From the NCBI GenBank assembly GCA_015956445.1, contig WIUZ02000011.1, forward strand, positions 1,203,501-1,267,500: 64,000 nt of DNA. The letters are read 5' to 3'. The notes under the pieces are model-generated. The model saw nothing but the letters and a program-made list of their open reading frames with translations, was not told the origin of the DNA and made no database searches. The position numbers and the translations under genes are program-made. This DNA is from Thelephora terrestris (lineage: Eukaryota; Basidiomycota; Agaricomycetes; Thelephorales; Thelephoraceae). Each line of letters opens with the position of its first letter. Position 1 is the stretch's first letter. Positions 1 to 12,398 of this stretch are shown piece after piece.

Positions 1-2290
1 TCTGCCGCCACAAGCCATCGAATTCGTTCCACGTATATGGATTCCGGCCATCTGGTCATATCTGGCCTCTAGAGGGCTTTCAGAAGGCCGTTCATTACCG
101 GGAGAAGGCGGCTTCTCTTCCACATACTGCCCGGAACCCTATCGGGAAGTACGCACGCCCCGCGGACATCTTCACCCGACCCACGGCGCCCGATGGTCTG
201 CTGGTGCGTAAGGGGGGGACAGCACGGTCGGTACGAGAGAGAATCGGGTTCTTTCATTCGCAGGAACCAGCCACTCTTAGACTTCCATTCTTCCCACGAA
301 GCGAAAGGCTTGTTTTCGCCTGTCAATCGTCCACGCGGCTCACGAGGGCTCGCGGCCTCTTCGCTGCACCAAAGGTTTCGAAACGGGATGAGCACATGGT
401 ATCGGTTGCGATCTTCGCGGCCGCTTCTGCCATCGCCTTCGCAAGTACTCCATCCGAGGGATTTGGGGGTGACACTCGATGGGTTCCATCTCGGGGAAGT
501 GGAAGCGCATAAATCGTTGGCTGGCATTCTCCGGTGGGATAGCGTGGCTCACGATGGAAGTGCCTCCTCGTCGAAATGACGATGGTTTAATTGTGACGTT
601 TGTACCGGTTCTTCCCCAGTGAACCGCGGATGTAACCCCCCTCGGTCACAAAGGTGACGAAATGGACGAATACTTCGGTCGATGGTGAGCACATGGATTT
701 CGCCGGATGTTCCTCTTCGTCCTCTTTACCTTCTTGGCAGTGATCCAAGGTTTATTTAACGAGCAGATACTTTGTTCGTCCGCGGTGTACGGGTTGATTA
801 TCTCGAATGGCTCACGTTGGCTCCAGAGCCAAGGGAATGATCGGTTACCTCTGGAGGGGCGACGGTAGACGGATGTCCCACGACGCCCGACTGGCTCGGT
901 GATCATCAACACGAACCTGTGCCCCGTCGCAGTCGTTGCATGACGGCGGCGACGGAGGTTGAGGATGGGTATTTGGCCACCGGTGAGCGAACGTCTTTGT
1001 TGTGAAACAACTTTCGTTGACCGACCCACATCAGCAGGGGCGCGACCGTCAAACCATGAGGGGGGGGGCTTCTGGGAGCTTTCTGAGGATAGTTAGCCCC
1101 GGATGCTCACGTGGACATTCCGACGAGATCCACCAAAGGGAACTCTCGAAACACTAGCTTGACAATTCAATCTCATCTCTACAAGCATTGTTCGGCCGGA
1201 AAGAGAGAGGGGGGGAGGGTGTAACCGGGGTTCCGACAACAGTAACTTTGCATGAAACAAACTATTTCGTGAACCCGTATACATTGCTATACGTTTTCTC
1301 CACTGTTCTAGCCTCCTTTGGTTTCATAAGGGTCGTTTTGCACTGACGCAGTCGAGGAGTCCGAAACCCACACACACACACACACGCGAAAGTGATGACA
1401 GTGCGCCGGGACCCGTATTAGTAACCACTAACTCATCCTGGTGGAAACGTCACGTGATTAGAGCAATTCAAGAAGCACAGGGCCAAGTGGAGGGAGGGCA
1501 GAGCCTCGAGGTGACCTAGATCCCATGTAGTATATTACGAACCGCAAAAAACAACCGGACCGGGTGAATTGCACAGCCACGCAGACAACCTTTAAGAAAA
1601 AGAAAAAGGAAGAAAAAGAAACATTCGTAACCAGGGCTCTCGCGATTAAAGAACCGTTCCGCAAATTTGAAAATCGCAAGGAGAAAAGATTTCAAGATGC
1701 GAACCTTGAGACCGGTGACTCAAGCATCCCAAAGCACTCATAAGTTATTACTCATCGATGCATCGGTATGGCTTTCCGTATAACGAAACTTCCTTTACAA
1801 ACCACACACACAACGCAGTGGCCTTCCGCGCGGATTTACACACGAACGATTTGAACAATCGGCACTTGATTTTGATGGCGCGCGGCATCGCGGAAATCTG
1901 CCATTGTGGCGTCCCTTACAATTCGTCCACCTCTTCCTAATTGCATCTCGCGCGAAGGTGGGAGGGTTCGAACGGTCATGGGAAAGTTTACGAGACTTGC
2001 TCCTTCCGAATTCCCAACACATTTAAAGTTCACCGTTCATTTCGAAAGGGGGAGGAGTTTCAGGAAATGGGTACGAGGGTTTGTGCGTTTACGACATATA
2101 GACTCGATCGGTGATCCCGGTGGGCAGGATGACTCTTTCCAACCGTCGAGTGGAATAGGAAAGTAGGTTCTACAATTTCGCGCACATAGAATTACAACCC
2201 AGCCCAGCAAGAGTACAAATTACAAGATACAGAGGTCCCAGCCTGCATTGAAGTCCCAAAAGAGGGTACCAGCCCCAGAGAAAGAAAGTC
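1..2290. other. No gene recognised
   Basis: Only short overlapping frames occur on both strands and none shows a familiar domain, a consistent splice pattern or a signal peptide. The first 600 bases are rich in open frames on both strands, as expected of GC-rich DNA. A short CA microsatellite lies inside. The right part is the 3' flank of the chitinase gene. Confidence 0.5.
1368..1385. repeat. (CA)n microsatellite
   Basis: About nine CA units in a row are visible, in otherwise non-coding DNA. Confidence 0.8.
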
Positions 2291-2293
2291 GAG

Positions 2294-3892
2294 TCAGATG
2301 ATCCCGAGACCTCTTCTGAGAGAATCGACGAGATCCCAATCGTCCGTATCTCCGTGCACATCAAACACGTTCACGCCAAGTATTCCAGCTTCCTTCACCC
2401 AAGCAGCTTTCAGACCGAGACTCTGTGGATCATCGAAAGTGATGATCTGTTGGGCGGATTCGGACCGGAGGAAAGGGGTGGATGAACAAACGTCCCAAAG
2501 CCGACTGAATCCTCCAGCACCTTCAAATGAAGCGACGGTAAAGACATTAGGCGGCGGAGGTGTGGAAACGAGAGAGCCTGCAGAAGAACGATCGCCGTCG
2601 ACCGGGTTCACCATCAACCCTCCAGCTGGCGAGAGAGAAAACGTGAGCTCCTGCACATCATCCTCGTCATCTTCAGCGCCGGCGCAATCAGAGTCGTCGA
2701 TTTCTTGGCCAGGAGAATTACCAAAACCGTCGTCGGTGCCGGAAGCAGAAGATGACGATTCAAAGACCCGATTGGTTCGAACGAGGGCTCCCTGTTTGAT
2801 CAGATCCCTAAACCGAACCTGTCCGCTTTCGAATCCGCCAGCGTCATTAAGCACCCGGACGTTCCTCGACGCGGCAACAGTACGTTTTTGGCGGAGAGTA
2901 GAAGCGGTCGAGCGAGAGATGTACGCATAGGCAGGAACTCCGAGGACGAGCTGAGACGAAGCGAAGCCCGCGGCTTTCCAGGCGAGAACGGCAGAGTGGG
3001 CAGTAGCAGACGGTATAGAAGAGTTCTTACATCCGTCTTCGAGAGGCGCATTTGGACCCGGATTCGAGGAAGCTGATAATGAAAGAGAGAGAGCGGTCAG
3101 CACAGCGGGATGATAAATTCAGGCGGAGGAATAAGAAACCGTACATCCCCATACGTCGTAATTCATCAACACGACCCAATCGAGAACTTTGGCAAACTCA
3201 GACACGTCTTGAAGCGGAATACCGTTCGAACCGGCGAACGGTACCGTTTGCGTTGCAGCAGTTATTTTCGCAGATTGGGGTAGCACGCGGCGGAGGAGTT
3301 GCAGAAAGAGGAGAAAGTTTGATGTGTCCGAAGGGGAAACGCCGTTGCCAGCGTTGCCTTGCTGACCGGGGTACTCCCAATCAATGTCGATCCCATCCAG
3401 AGAGAAACGGGTGTATGCGTCCGAGATGGTCGACGAAAATTCCTTCCTGCTTTCTTCCGTCGCCACAGCAGCCGAGAAGTGTCTATAAAAGGGGTTCAAT
3501 AAACGTCAGGGTCGTCAATCAGAGTATGTACGCAACTGGCTGCCCGTCCATCCTCCGATGCTCAACTTGACATATCTGCCTGCGTCGTGGGCGGAAGTCA
3601 CCAGTCTCTGGAGAAGCGCGGGGGCGTTGACGGGGTCATCCCACGTGAGCGCAAACGATTTATCAGGCAGTCCAAATGCGAAATCGATCCAATCAAATCT
3701 TGTAAAGTCGATCTTCTCCGGGGGAAGAGAGTAAGACGCCCAGTCGGGATAGTACGCCATCAATAGAGGGCGTTCGTTGGCCAAAGGGGCCGTCGTGGGA
3801 AGAGGAGGACCAGCCAGTTGAAGAAGCGGGGCAGCAGACGAGAGAAGTCCAAAGAACGCCAAGACCGGCACAGAAAAAATAAACGACTTCAT
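2294..3892 (-). CDS. Secreted GH18 chitinase
   Basis: Family 18 glycoside hydrolase that would cleave beta-1,4-GlcNAc links of chitin outside the cell or in the wall. Three exons (3892-3537, 3482-3145, 3072-2294) join in phase to 490 codons. Residues 1-20 are a signal peptide (MKSFIF, hydrophobic core, SSAA). The SxGG motif is SIGGWTGS at 111-118. The catalytic DxxDxDxE is DGIDIDWE at 148-155 with Glu155 as acid/base. MNYDVWG at 225-231 is the substrate-binding strand, and GPNAPLEDG follows. Intron donors are GTTGCG and GTACGG. An acidic, serine-rich insert lies in the last exon, near SGTDDGFGN. The start is the Met directly before the signal peptide; an upstream in-frame Met would bury it. 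No chitin-binding module is seen. Confidence 0.93.
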
Positions 3893-4126
3893 ATCAAAAG
3901 AAGTCAAGAAGGAAGATTGGAGCAAGCCCTGAGTGGAATGAGATGAAGAGAGAGAGGGAGAGGGAGGGTGACCGGAGAGAAACTGAATTCACCGGCGATT
4001 GCCACTCCTTTCCGCTTTTGGATAATCGCTTGTGACGTTACTCCCGCTTGATTTTCAAATACGCTTCCGGCGCCTTTCTCCGAAGCGCACATTTGCGGCT
4101 GAAACAGGAATAGATCGAAAAAAATA
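3893..4126. promoter_or_regulatory. Intergenic region upstream of the chitinase
   Basis: 234 bp separate the chitinase start from the start of the proline-rich frame on the other strand, so any promoters would be shared. It contains a GA-rich run near 3945-3965. No TATA box was assigned. Confidence 0.35.
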
Positions 4127-4774
4127 ATGTCAAACGGAGGATTGTTTGGGGGTGCCTCGGATCATCCTCTGCCTCTTTATAACCTCCCCTCACTTCCAAC
4201 TCATAATGGCACACACTCCCCCCCTCTACACTTCTCAATGTCTCCTCGAGCTTCCTCCCCTCCTCCACGGGCATCAACCCCAGAGCCCACCCTACAACCT
4301 CTTCCATCTCCCCGGATGCGGCCCAGCAGGTCGTTCACCCAGCTCAAATCGATCACCACTACGCCCTTATCATCACACAAGCAATTTCACCTGACTTTTG
4401 ACGAGTTTGGGACAGACCATCGTAGGTTACCCCTCCCGGACGCTACGCCGTCCCCCACGTTTACCGTTTCCTCTCCAGAACGTTCAAAGATGCCCACAAC
4501 CCATACCAGACCGAGAAGGAAGTCCGGTCCGGCACCTCCACAATCTCAGAACTCCATGCACAAGCTACCGCGGAGATCTGGCTCTCCACCTCCCCCAGCT
4601 CACCACCATCCCACACCCCCTCCGCCTCTCCCACCGCTCCCGTCTTTCCTCATCTCCGCCGCACACAAATCACCAAATAGCTACGGCTTCGATATCCCGA
4701 CCGTTTCAATATTCCCTTCGCCTGTTAACGAACCCGTGAACCCGCGCTGTTACCCGATTCGTCACTCACATTAA
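4127..4774 (+). CDS. Proline/serine-rich hypothetical protein
   Basis: An uninterrupted 215-residue frame with strongly biased composition. Pro, Ser, His and Thr dominate, with runs such as SPPPRAS and PTPPPPLPPLP and basic clusters (RPRRKSG). No domain, signal peptide or membrane segment is visible, and it would be predicted disordered. The bias keeps one frame open, so the reading frame could be fortuitous, but the ATG context and the length without a stop in this gene-poor stretch favour a real gene. It starts divergently from the chitinase. No function is proposed. Confidence 0.4.
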   Translation: MSNGGLFGGASDHPLPLYNLPSLPTHNGTHSPPLHFSMSPRASSPPPRASTPEPTLQPLPSPRMRPSRSFTQLKSITTTPLSSHKQFHLTFDEFGTDHRRLPLPDATPSPTFTVSSPERSKMPTTHTRPRRKSGPAPPQSQNSMHKLPRRSGSPPPPAHHHPTPPPPLPPLPSFLISAAHKSPNSYGFDIPTVSIFPSPVNEPVNPRCYPIRHSH

Positions 4775-6240
4775 TGTTCTCTCCCCTTCCTTACCTTTCG
4801 ATACATTTCCGTCATAATCTCCCACCCTTCTCGTTCCCACGAGCGTTTGTGTAACTGTAGTATTTGCCACTTGCTGTCCCCCCCTCGCCAACTCTTGGTT
4901 GACTTGCCGTATATGATACTGTTTATTAGATATTTGTTTATTCCGACAGCCATAGCCTCTCGCCGCCGCCCCACACACTTTAGTTCAACGCGTGCCCCGT
5001 TCACTTATCCTTATCGAGCGTCGCCTGTGGCGGCCAGATCTCCAGATTATAAACGTACTGCCATGGTTGCCATGGATCCCACCATTTCTCCAAAGGCCAA
5101 AACGTTGGGATCCTTCGGTTCCGACGCTCGGAGTTCATCTCGATCCGTCGAGCGCCGTCATGATACCCTTGACGTTGAAAAGCCCTGTATACCCTCGCTT
5201 GTACCGGACCTGCCGCCAAGGCTCATCCGTAACACAAAAACTTCCGGTAAAACCGTTCTAGAACGCTTATATCAGAGTTTGAAGTTAACAAGGCGCCAGG
5301 GGAGTGTACACATATACTGTCCGTGGGGCTCGGGTTTCTTACCGTGCGAGGAGATATAAAAAAAGGCCCGCTGCTCGTTTTGCATTCTCTGACCTTGGTT
5401 CCGGTAGCACCGCACGCACACAGCCCCGCGAAATCGGCCGGTTACCGGGTACATATACCGGATCTTTCAAATTAGTTTTTTTTTTTTCTCGTGTCCGAAA
5501 AATGGACAGAACACCACCTTGCATCTTTTTTGTCTGCGGCTCCTGCGGACCGGAGAACGAAATTAGCACACCTGGGTGCCGTCCGATAAGCCAAAGCTTA
5601 TGGATCCTCACGCGAACACGAACGGGTTGGGGGAGGGGGGGGGTGGAAACGGATCCTCCCGGTGCATGTGTGGCACACGAGCGAAATGACAGACCGACAG
5701 GTTACGAGTTCCGTTTAGACTCATATGCGGGGTTAAGAAGGGGAACATCCGACCCACAAAAAGGCTAAAAAATGACGTGAAGATGACGTGCAAGCCTCTA
5801 GGCTGTCGCTTGTGGGCTGAACGCCTCGTGTCGTGATATATGAAGGGGAGGTGCACCAAGCACGGTGCACGTCAGTCGCTTGTATATGAAAAAAACGAGT
5901 CCAATATCCAGGGGAATTATGTATTTCGGTGGTAGTGACTGGGGTGAGTGGGGTTCCGCGTGTGTGTCTCAACTCGGTCTCAACGTGTGAAAACACGCGA
6001 ATGAATGCCATGAGATGACTGGGGAACGTTGTACGTGGTTGCCTGGCTGCAAAAGACAACCGACCAACCGACCCCACGCGATCCGTCGTCGGGGCTAGGA
6101 TCATTACGGGAAGGGAGGGATCGACGCCCAGGTCGCAGTCAGGCTGCGGCTCGTGGGGAGCTACAATGTTTTCGAAACGTTCATCGTCCAAACCGCAGAC
6201 CCCCCCGCGCGCGCGCGCGCGTCCCCACTGCGGTCAGAAC
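4775..6240. other. No gene recognised
   Basis: Small overlapping frames only. A frame at 4847-5359 begins with a hydrophobic stretch and becomes basic, but it has no family resemblance. A T-run near 5477-5487 and GGGG runs near 5630-5645 are the only compositional features. Confidence 0.4.
6206..6221. repeat. (CG)n run
   Basis: Sixteen bases of alternating C and G, flanked by C-runs, about 20 bp before the left end of the CACTG element. Such runs can adopt Z-DNA; here it is recorded only as a simple repeat. Confidence 0.8.
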
Positions 6241-6243
6241 TAA

Positions 6244-7685
6244 CACTGTAGGAAAGGATTAGGTCGGTTTTCGACCAAACTTAGGTCACTCACCTGTATT
6301 TCGACCAAATTTTGGTTGGTTTCGGGTATTTTTGATTTCTGATCACACCTGCCAAATTTGGCTCAACCAAACTTTGGTCGATTTGAGCGATTTGAATTGC
6401 GCGTGTTACCGAAATGGCCCATTTGGGTTCGGAGTTCGGGTCCGCTTTGACCCGCTGCCCTACTTGAACATCGGTGGGGAAAAAAATTCTAAGTCAACGT
6501 CTCTCTTTCTTTCCCTTAATCACCACCTCCAGCAACGGACGCCTTCGCTGATTTACGTATACTTAGATTCCTCTGCGAGGGCAGAGACAAGGGGATGGAA
6601 GAATTACCCCCTTTTCATCGAAGGAAACCGTTGGACTCGCGGTATGTGTTGCCAAGTGTCAGAAGTGGTCAGTGAACAGGATTTTTGCGCCCACAATAGG
6701 TCCTCTTTGCAAGACGATTGCGAGTCCTCCCCGCTGCGCCCTCACGAGAACCTTCCACTGTGCGCTTACAACAATATCCACCGTGCCCTCACAAGGTTTC
6801 CGCATGTTCAAGAAAAATGCAAGTGTCCCCGGCCACTTCCTCATCCGCACTCACCGAAAGCAATGAAGTCGACCATCAACTGACTGCAAGATCCCCGCCC
6901 GAGACAAATCCAGGGTTTCATCTCGACCATGGCCACAGCTTCCCCGACCCAGCGTTCAGGATTTCCGTGAACGACAACATATCTCAATGCATTCGGGGGT
7001 CCTTCCGCGCTTCGACTGGGTGGGCAGTCTGGGACGTTCGGTTTGTCATAACGCCATAGTAAGTCAGACCCAAAGTGCGCTATGTAATTTGTTGACCGAC
7101 AACGGCGCTAGATTGTGACTTTCAAGCCGAGGACAGAACTAACGTGTAAGTCCCGCACCTCTGTTCTCTCGAGGACTTGCTAACCAACACATTTTTGCTA
7201 GGACGTTGACCTCTATCGTTCTCACCCGCGGCTCCCCATTGTCTTTGAAAATAGTGCCGGAATTTTCGAACGTTACTGATCTCCCTCCCTCCCGATCATC
7301 GTCTGCCACAACAACTGCCCCAACGACCCATATGTTCACCAGGAGTATGGGCGCTGTGGTTAGGATACCCTCATCTCGTTACATGTATTTATCTACCTGA
7401 ACCGGGCTGAATATACATGATTACCTGTGATTGGCTGAGCGAACCTGGATCCCTCCGTACCGTACCGAGCCGGCATCAGCCCATCATGCATCAACTCTGG
7501 ATGACGTGGGTTTGGTCGAAAACCGACCTACGCGATTAGGTCGAAGTGCACCTTTTTAGGTCGAAAATCGACCAAACCTAAGTGTGGGATAGTACGGATT
7601 TTCGACCAAACTGTTTGGTTGATTTTCGGCCAATATTAGGTCAATATCATTTGGTCGAAAAACGACCTAACGGTTTTCTACAGTG
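6244..7685. mobile_element. Non-autonomous CACTG-end DNA transposon
   Basis: The left end reads CACTGTAGGAAAGGATTAGG and the reverse complement of the right end reads CACTGTAGAAAACCGTTAGG, both followed by GTCG(G/T)TTTTCGACCAAA. TAA flanks both sides (6241-6243, 7686-7688) as a 3 bp target duplication. The quasi-palindrome AGGTCG-TTTTCGACC recurs several times in the first ~140 and last ~180 bases. CACTG termini, a 3 bp duplication and subterminal repeats are the pattern of the CACTA/CMC group. The ~1.1 kb interior shows no transposase, so mobility would depend on a partner in trans. A PIF/Harbinger origin (TWA target) cannot be excluded. Confidence 0.75.
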
Positions 7686-7688
7686 TAA

Positions 7689-10600
7689 CGGGAGAGCTTG
7701 CCCATATCGGGGCGCCGTAACATGGAAACGTACACAGAGAAAGAGAGGCGCGCGTGCAGAGGGGGAGGGAGAGAGAAACGAGAAGACGGCGCGTCGTGTA
7801 AAATGTATCCCTGATCGGACTAGATGACTAACACTGCTCCCCCAGCTCTCACACTCGCGCTAGACCAAAACCTTGAGAGAAGTGAGGGGGGTGTGACGAG
7901 CCAAGCTCTCCCCCGTGAAAGATTCGGCAGGTAATCGTGGGGGATCAGCCAAATTCCAGACGCAGGGTCTGATTCAAACAGAAAATCCCCCCCCGGGCCC
8001 CGGCACCGAGACAGGCATTCAAATATGTGGCACGCAGCTCTCCCAGGGTAAGGAACAGCCCACCCTCGTTCAACATTCAAAACAAAAAGGCTTCCCTGCG
8101 CACGCCTGCCTCTGTTCCTGAGTGGGTTCAAAGAGAGAAAAACGAGCGCGCAGCATCACACACACGCTCTCGCTGGGATCAAAACGCCATTTGTGACATG
8201 GGGATGAATGGAATCGAGCGCACGCACACACTCTCTCTCCATGCTAACACCAATCAGGAAGGCACGAACCACAATCGTGGCGGTTTTTTTTTTGTTGCTT
8301 CCCTTTGTGTCGCGCTGTGCGCGGCGGATTGCGAATCACGGCAAGGTGTTGACGGCGTTGAATGCTAGACTCGTGGGGCGGCGAGAATGAACCTTTGGTC
8401 CGTCCTGGATCAGTTGGACCAGTAAGCCCTTCCCCTCCTGATAGGTAGTCACCTCGGTCGTCTGCCCGGGCCTTGGGCCTTAAGCGATATCAACCTGTCT
8501 TCCAAGGACGGATTAGTGCGCGTAAGTGTCTCTCACCATCTGTTCTAAGCGCTCAGTACTCGGTGATCGTCTTTTGTGTGGTGACAGAATTCGAGGCGAC
8601 CGCGCATTGAAACACCACCAGGGCGTTCCGGTGTGTGTGTTGAGTAGTGGCTGGGTCTGAGATCCGAGTTGTCAAAGAACGAGAGGGTGGACCAAGAACC
8701 GCGCCGGTTGTGTCGTAGAGGGCGGCCTATCTACACGAGATCAACTTTTACGAAAGGGTTTTGAATTCGAGAGCGGCGTGGGGTTTTTTTTTTTCAAGAT
8801 TCTCTGCTTTGCGATTCAGTGGGGTGAAACGGCTTACTTGAGGTGTGTGGGTCAAGTACACGTCCTGCATGTGGGTCGGATTGGAAGAGGAAGAGAGGTA
8901 GAGTGGGGGGGGGTTCGGCTTCGTCGGCGAAGATCGTGCCGGTGCTGACGAACAGCGGCGCTCCAAAGCTTTCCGGCCGCAACCCCTCCGACCCGCTGTG
9001 TTTGCCACGCATGATTGGATTTGGAGGAGGGGGGCGCACGTTTGCCTCACGATGCAGATAAGGCATAGAATTTCAAAACCATAGATGTCGCGATGAATCG
9101 TGACTGGTGCGGTACTGGGGAACCGGGCGGAGGGGTCCGAGGGTGAAAGGTATGCATGTGGATCGCGAGCCTGACTCATCGATACTGAGGGGGATGTATG
9201 CGGGCGAATCCTAGCGGTGATTGAAGGTTTCCCAGATTAAGTTCGTATCAGTTGCGAGGGCATGGGATTTTCCCTCGAGGGTTGTTGGATTCCGTGCGCT
9301 GATGGTGATCATAAAACTCATTGTATGAACGAACGAGGATGCCAGGTGGTTCGCTCGTGGAGATGTTACTTCCCTAGTATCTGATTAATTAATGACCGGT
9401 TTGAGGGTTCAGTGTAGTCAAGCTTCTTCGCGATGTGATTCATAGAGAATTTGCCGGAAGGGCAAAGGACAAAGGTCGGGGGATGCTGCCATTGTATGAA
9501 CAACAACGGCAATGAACGCCAGCAGTGAAAACCCCACCGTGAAGATACTGACATGTTTTCTCTGAACCAAATCCTCGTCGCCATTCATAAAATTCAATCG
9601 GCGATATATCAACGTTGCAACAATCGCACCCATTCAATCTCGCCCCACATGTTGACGGAACCGCAAAAGCGGGAAACAATCTCGGCTGGAAAAAAAGGAA
9701 GAGCTTACTGAACGTTCTGAACGCTGTCGACGGGCTCCCTTGCTCCAAGCCCCGATTCCGGCGTTCTTTTTGCACAATTGCAAAAAAAAAAAAAAAAGAT
9801 CAACCCGGTCCGGTGTTCCAAGGTCGGTGTGAATCTGCCGGGTGGCTGTGTCGCAATAGGTTGCCATGCGGCCCGCTCCACTTTCTAAAATCGTGATCCC
9901 TCCATGAGTTCCAGTGTCAGTGTGCGTAACCGATCAAGAAGATGGCGAGCCCTTGCTTGACTTATTCGCCTGGACCGCCGGCCGAACGGGTTCCTCTCGC
10001 GGACCTTGCGATACCCAACTCATGCGCATGATTCGCCGACGGTCGTCAGCCCTGGATTCGGAGCTCCCCCTCCCTCCGTCTGGTATCTGTATTCCTCCAT
10101 CCCCTGAAGGCACACAAAACGGGCGACCGCCCATTTTGGTTCATTCGCGTGAAATCAATCTCGGTTTGGAACACCGGTCACCCTGGTTCTTTCAATGAAG
10201 CGCTGTTCAACAAACGTTTCACACCCGCACGCATCTACTTTTGTCGACCTGCCCCAATCAAAGCCTCTTCGTTGCCGGTGGCCACCCCTCACTATCTGGA
10301 TTGGAAATTGCCTCGTTGATCCGCTTCTGAATTTGTTCTAAGCGTCCAACAAACTCGCCATCGTTCTTCGGTCCACCTTCAAGGGTATATCGGTTCCAAA
10401 AGCGCTCGCCTGGGGTCACGCTCCTACGCTCATCCCCTAGTACTTGCCTACCTCCGCCGATCTCCTTCTTGTAAGCATTTCCATTGTCTTCAGAAATGAC
10501 TCACCCACCCATACGCCCGCGCCCTCGTCGAAACCCTTCCCCCACCTCCCCTCAGTGGCTTGTCTCTGGTAGCTGGACTCTCCCCCACTAGGTCTACAAC

Positions 10601-12398
10601 GGATTTGATTGACAATGCCCCCGGACTGGTTGTGCACGCTTGGCGGCACTGGGCTCACGTTTGGGCTACTCAGTCTATCCATCTCACACTTCTGCCCCTC
10701 GCGAATCACCTGCACCCCTGATCTACCCTGCACTTCCCGGTTCCCGTCTGTGTTAATTTCAAGACCCCCAGAAACTGCCGTCCGGGTAAACACCTTCGGT
10801 CGTCGCCGGCATTTCATAAGGTCGCTTTCCGACCTCGCGGCAGAGTGAACAAACGTGCGAGGACACCGTCAACTCGAAGAAAGCTCTGAAACAGGGGAGG
10901 GGCTTGAGGATCTTGCTACAATCCGACGGTATTTTAGCCTCCTTGGAACGACTTGCTAGGCGGACTTTGCGCATATTCTGTCAACCCAAGCTTTGTTATT
11001 GGATCGCTCCTCCGGCCGGTGGCCACTCTCGACGACGCCTCTGCCTCTCCTTCCACGTTCAGTCGAGTAGGGTCGTCGTCGCCGTCAACCAATACAACGC
11101 CGATCTTTGTGCATGGTAACCGGCCTTGCGCGTTCAAGTAATCTCCAACTCGTCCAGTCTTCTCAATTTCGACCCTTGCCCTCTTTCTTCATTGTTGAAA
11201 TACAAGTGTCCTTGATCTGATCACTCAACAGTCTGTTGCCCCGGTCGACTTACTGTTCTTGATCTCGCCATTCGTCCCTCAGGCTACGGCATGTACATGA
11301 TCTAGATGGGTACCGAGGACTTTTATGGTGAGAGACCCCTACAACCCTGTTGGGTCAGGAACACCCCGGAACCCGACAAATGGCAAACCATTCTGCGATG
11401 TGCTGTACCTATAATCCTCAGGGGCAGTCGCCCATTGATTCTGGTACCTCAGGACCCCTGGCGTACCCCCCGATTTGTGAGCTGCGACGATCCCACCACT
11501 GTAACCTGCAATCTTCATCATCTCTTCATTTACTCCACCTTAGAATGGCCTATAGAAAACGAATCTTAAATACGTTTAATAAAGATATCCTCTTACACGA
11601 TCCACATGTGCCCTTGCGTTTGATGTCTTGATGACCGGTCGGTCGCGGGTACGAGCGCCGCCGACTTGAAGGACTGATGATCTCAATGGTGCCAGAGTGG
11701 GGAAGCTAGATGTAACGCTGACTGAAAAGCGATCTGACGAGGTGAAAAGAAGAAACAAAACAAAACTGAAAGCAAAGCGTCCTTTCGAAAGTGTTCACAA
11801 GAGGCAAACCAACAAACGACAAAAACAGAACAGAGCAGGGTGTACAGCGAGAACAGAGACAAGGGAAGAACCGATGAAAACGGGTACGGGATAGCTGTTG
11901 GAAAAGAGAGAGGTCGATGGCGTGAAAGGGTTAGTAAAACAATGCGACAAACAACGATATCGATACAGTTGACACGAGACGAGACCGGTCCACGGATTCA
12001 CAGACACAAGAGAGACGAGACGTGAGGGGGAAAAGACATCAGAGAGGACGAGGATAAGATGGGACAGAGAGAGGCAGGGCAACCGAGATATATCGTAAGA
12101 TAAGATCGAAATAATGACCATGGATGTACAGATCCTGCAAGTGCATATCGTAAAAGCGCAAGATAAAGCCGTTCAAGGGGATAGGACAAGAGGGGAGGAA
12201 CCAAAATCAAAACTGAGATTAAGCTTGCATGGACAACAAGAACGAGAGAGATAGGGACCTAGAAAAAGAATGCGCGATCAGTGAGATTCCAGACGGAAGC
12301 GTGCAGAGCGATTGGATGAGAGGGAAACCGGAGGGGAGGATTTACCGATAAATCACGATTTGAGGGGTTTTAATTGTGTGTTAGATGTGCGTGGGGGT
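7689..12398. other. Long gene-poor interval
   Basis: No family was recognised over 4.7 kb. On the minus strand, 9633-9418 encodes a short piece with one clear hydrophobic helix (VGFSLLAFIAVVVHTMAA), and 10974-10437 has a mildly gene-like frame. They could be exons of a lost or unrecognised membrane-protein gene, but I could not join them convincingly. 11700-12398 is A/G-rich on the plus strand and is probably the 3' region of the WTAP-like gene. Confidence 0.35.

Noticed and set aside
69-579. Overlapping frames on both strands at the left edge
   Set aside because: They mirror each other in GC-rich DNA and show no recognisable protein features.
4847-5359. 170-codon frame after the proline-rich gene
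   Set aside because: No domain, and composition shifts from hydrophobic to basic without family pattern; overlapping frames of similar length exist on the other strand.
9366-11137. Possible multi-exon membrane-protein gene on the minus strand
   Set aside because: One hydrophobic helix and a few mildly gene-like pieces could not be joined by splice signals in phase.
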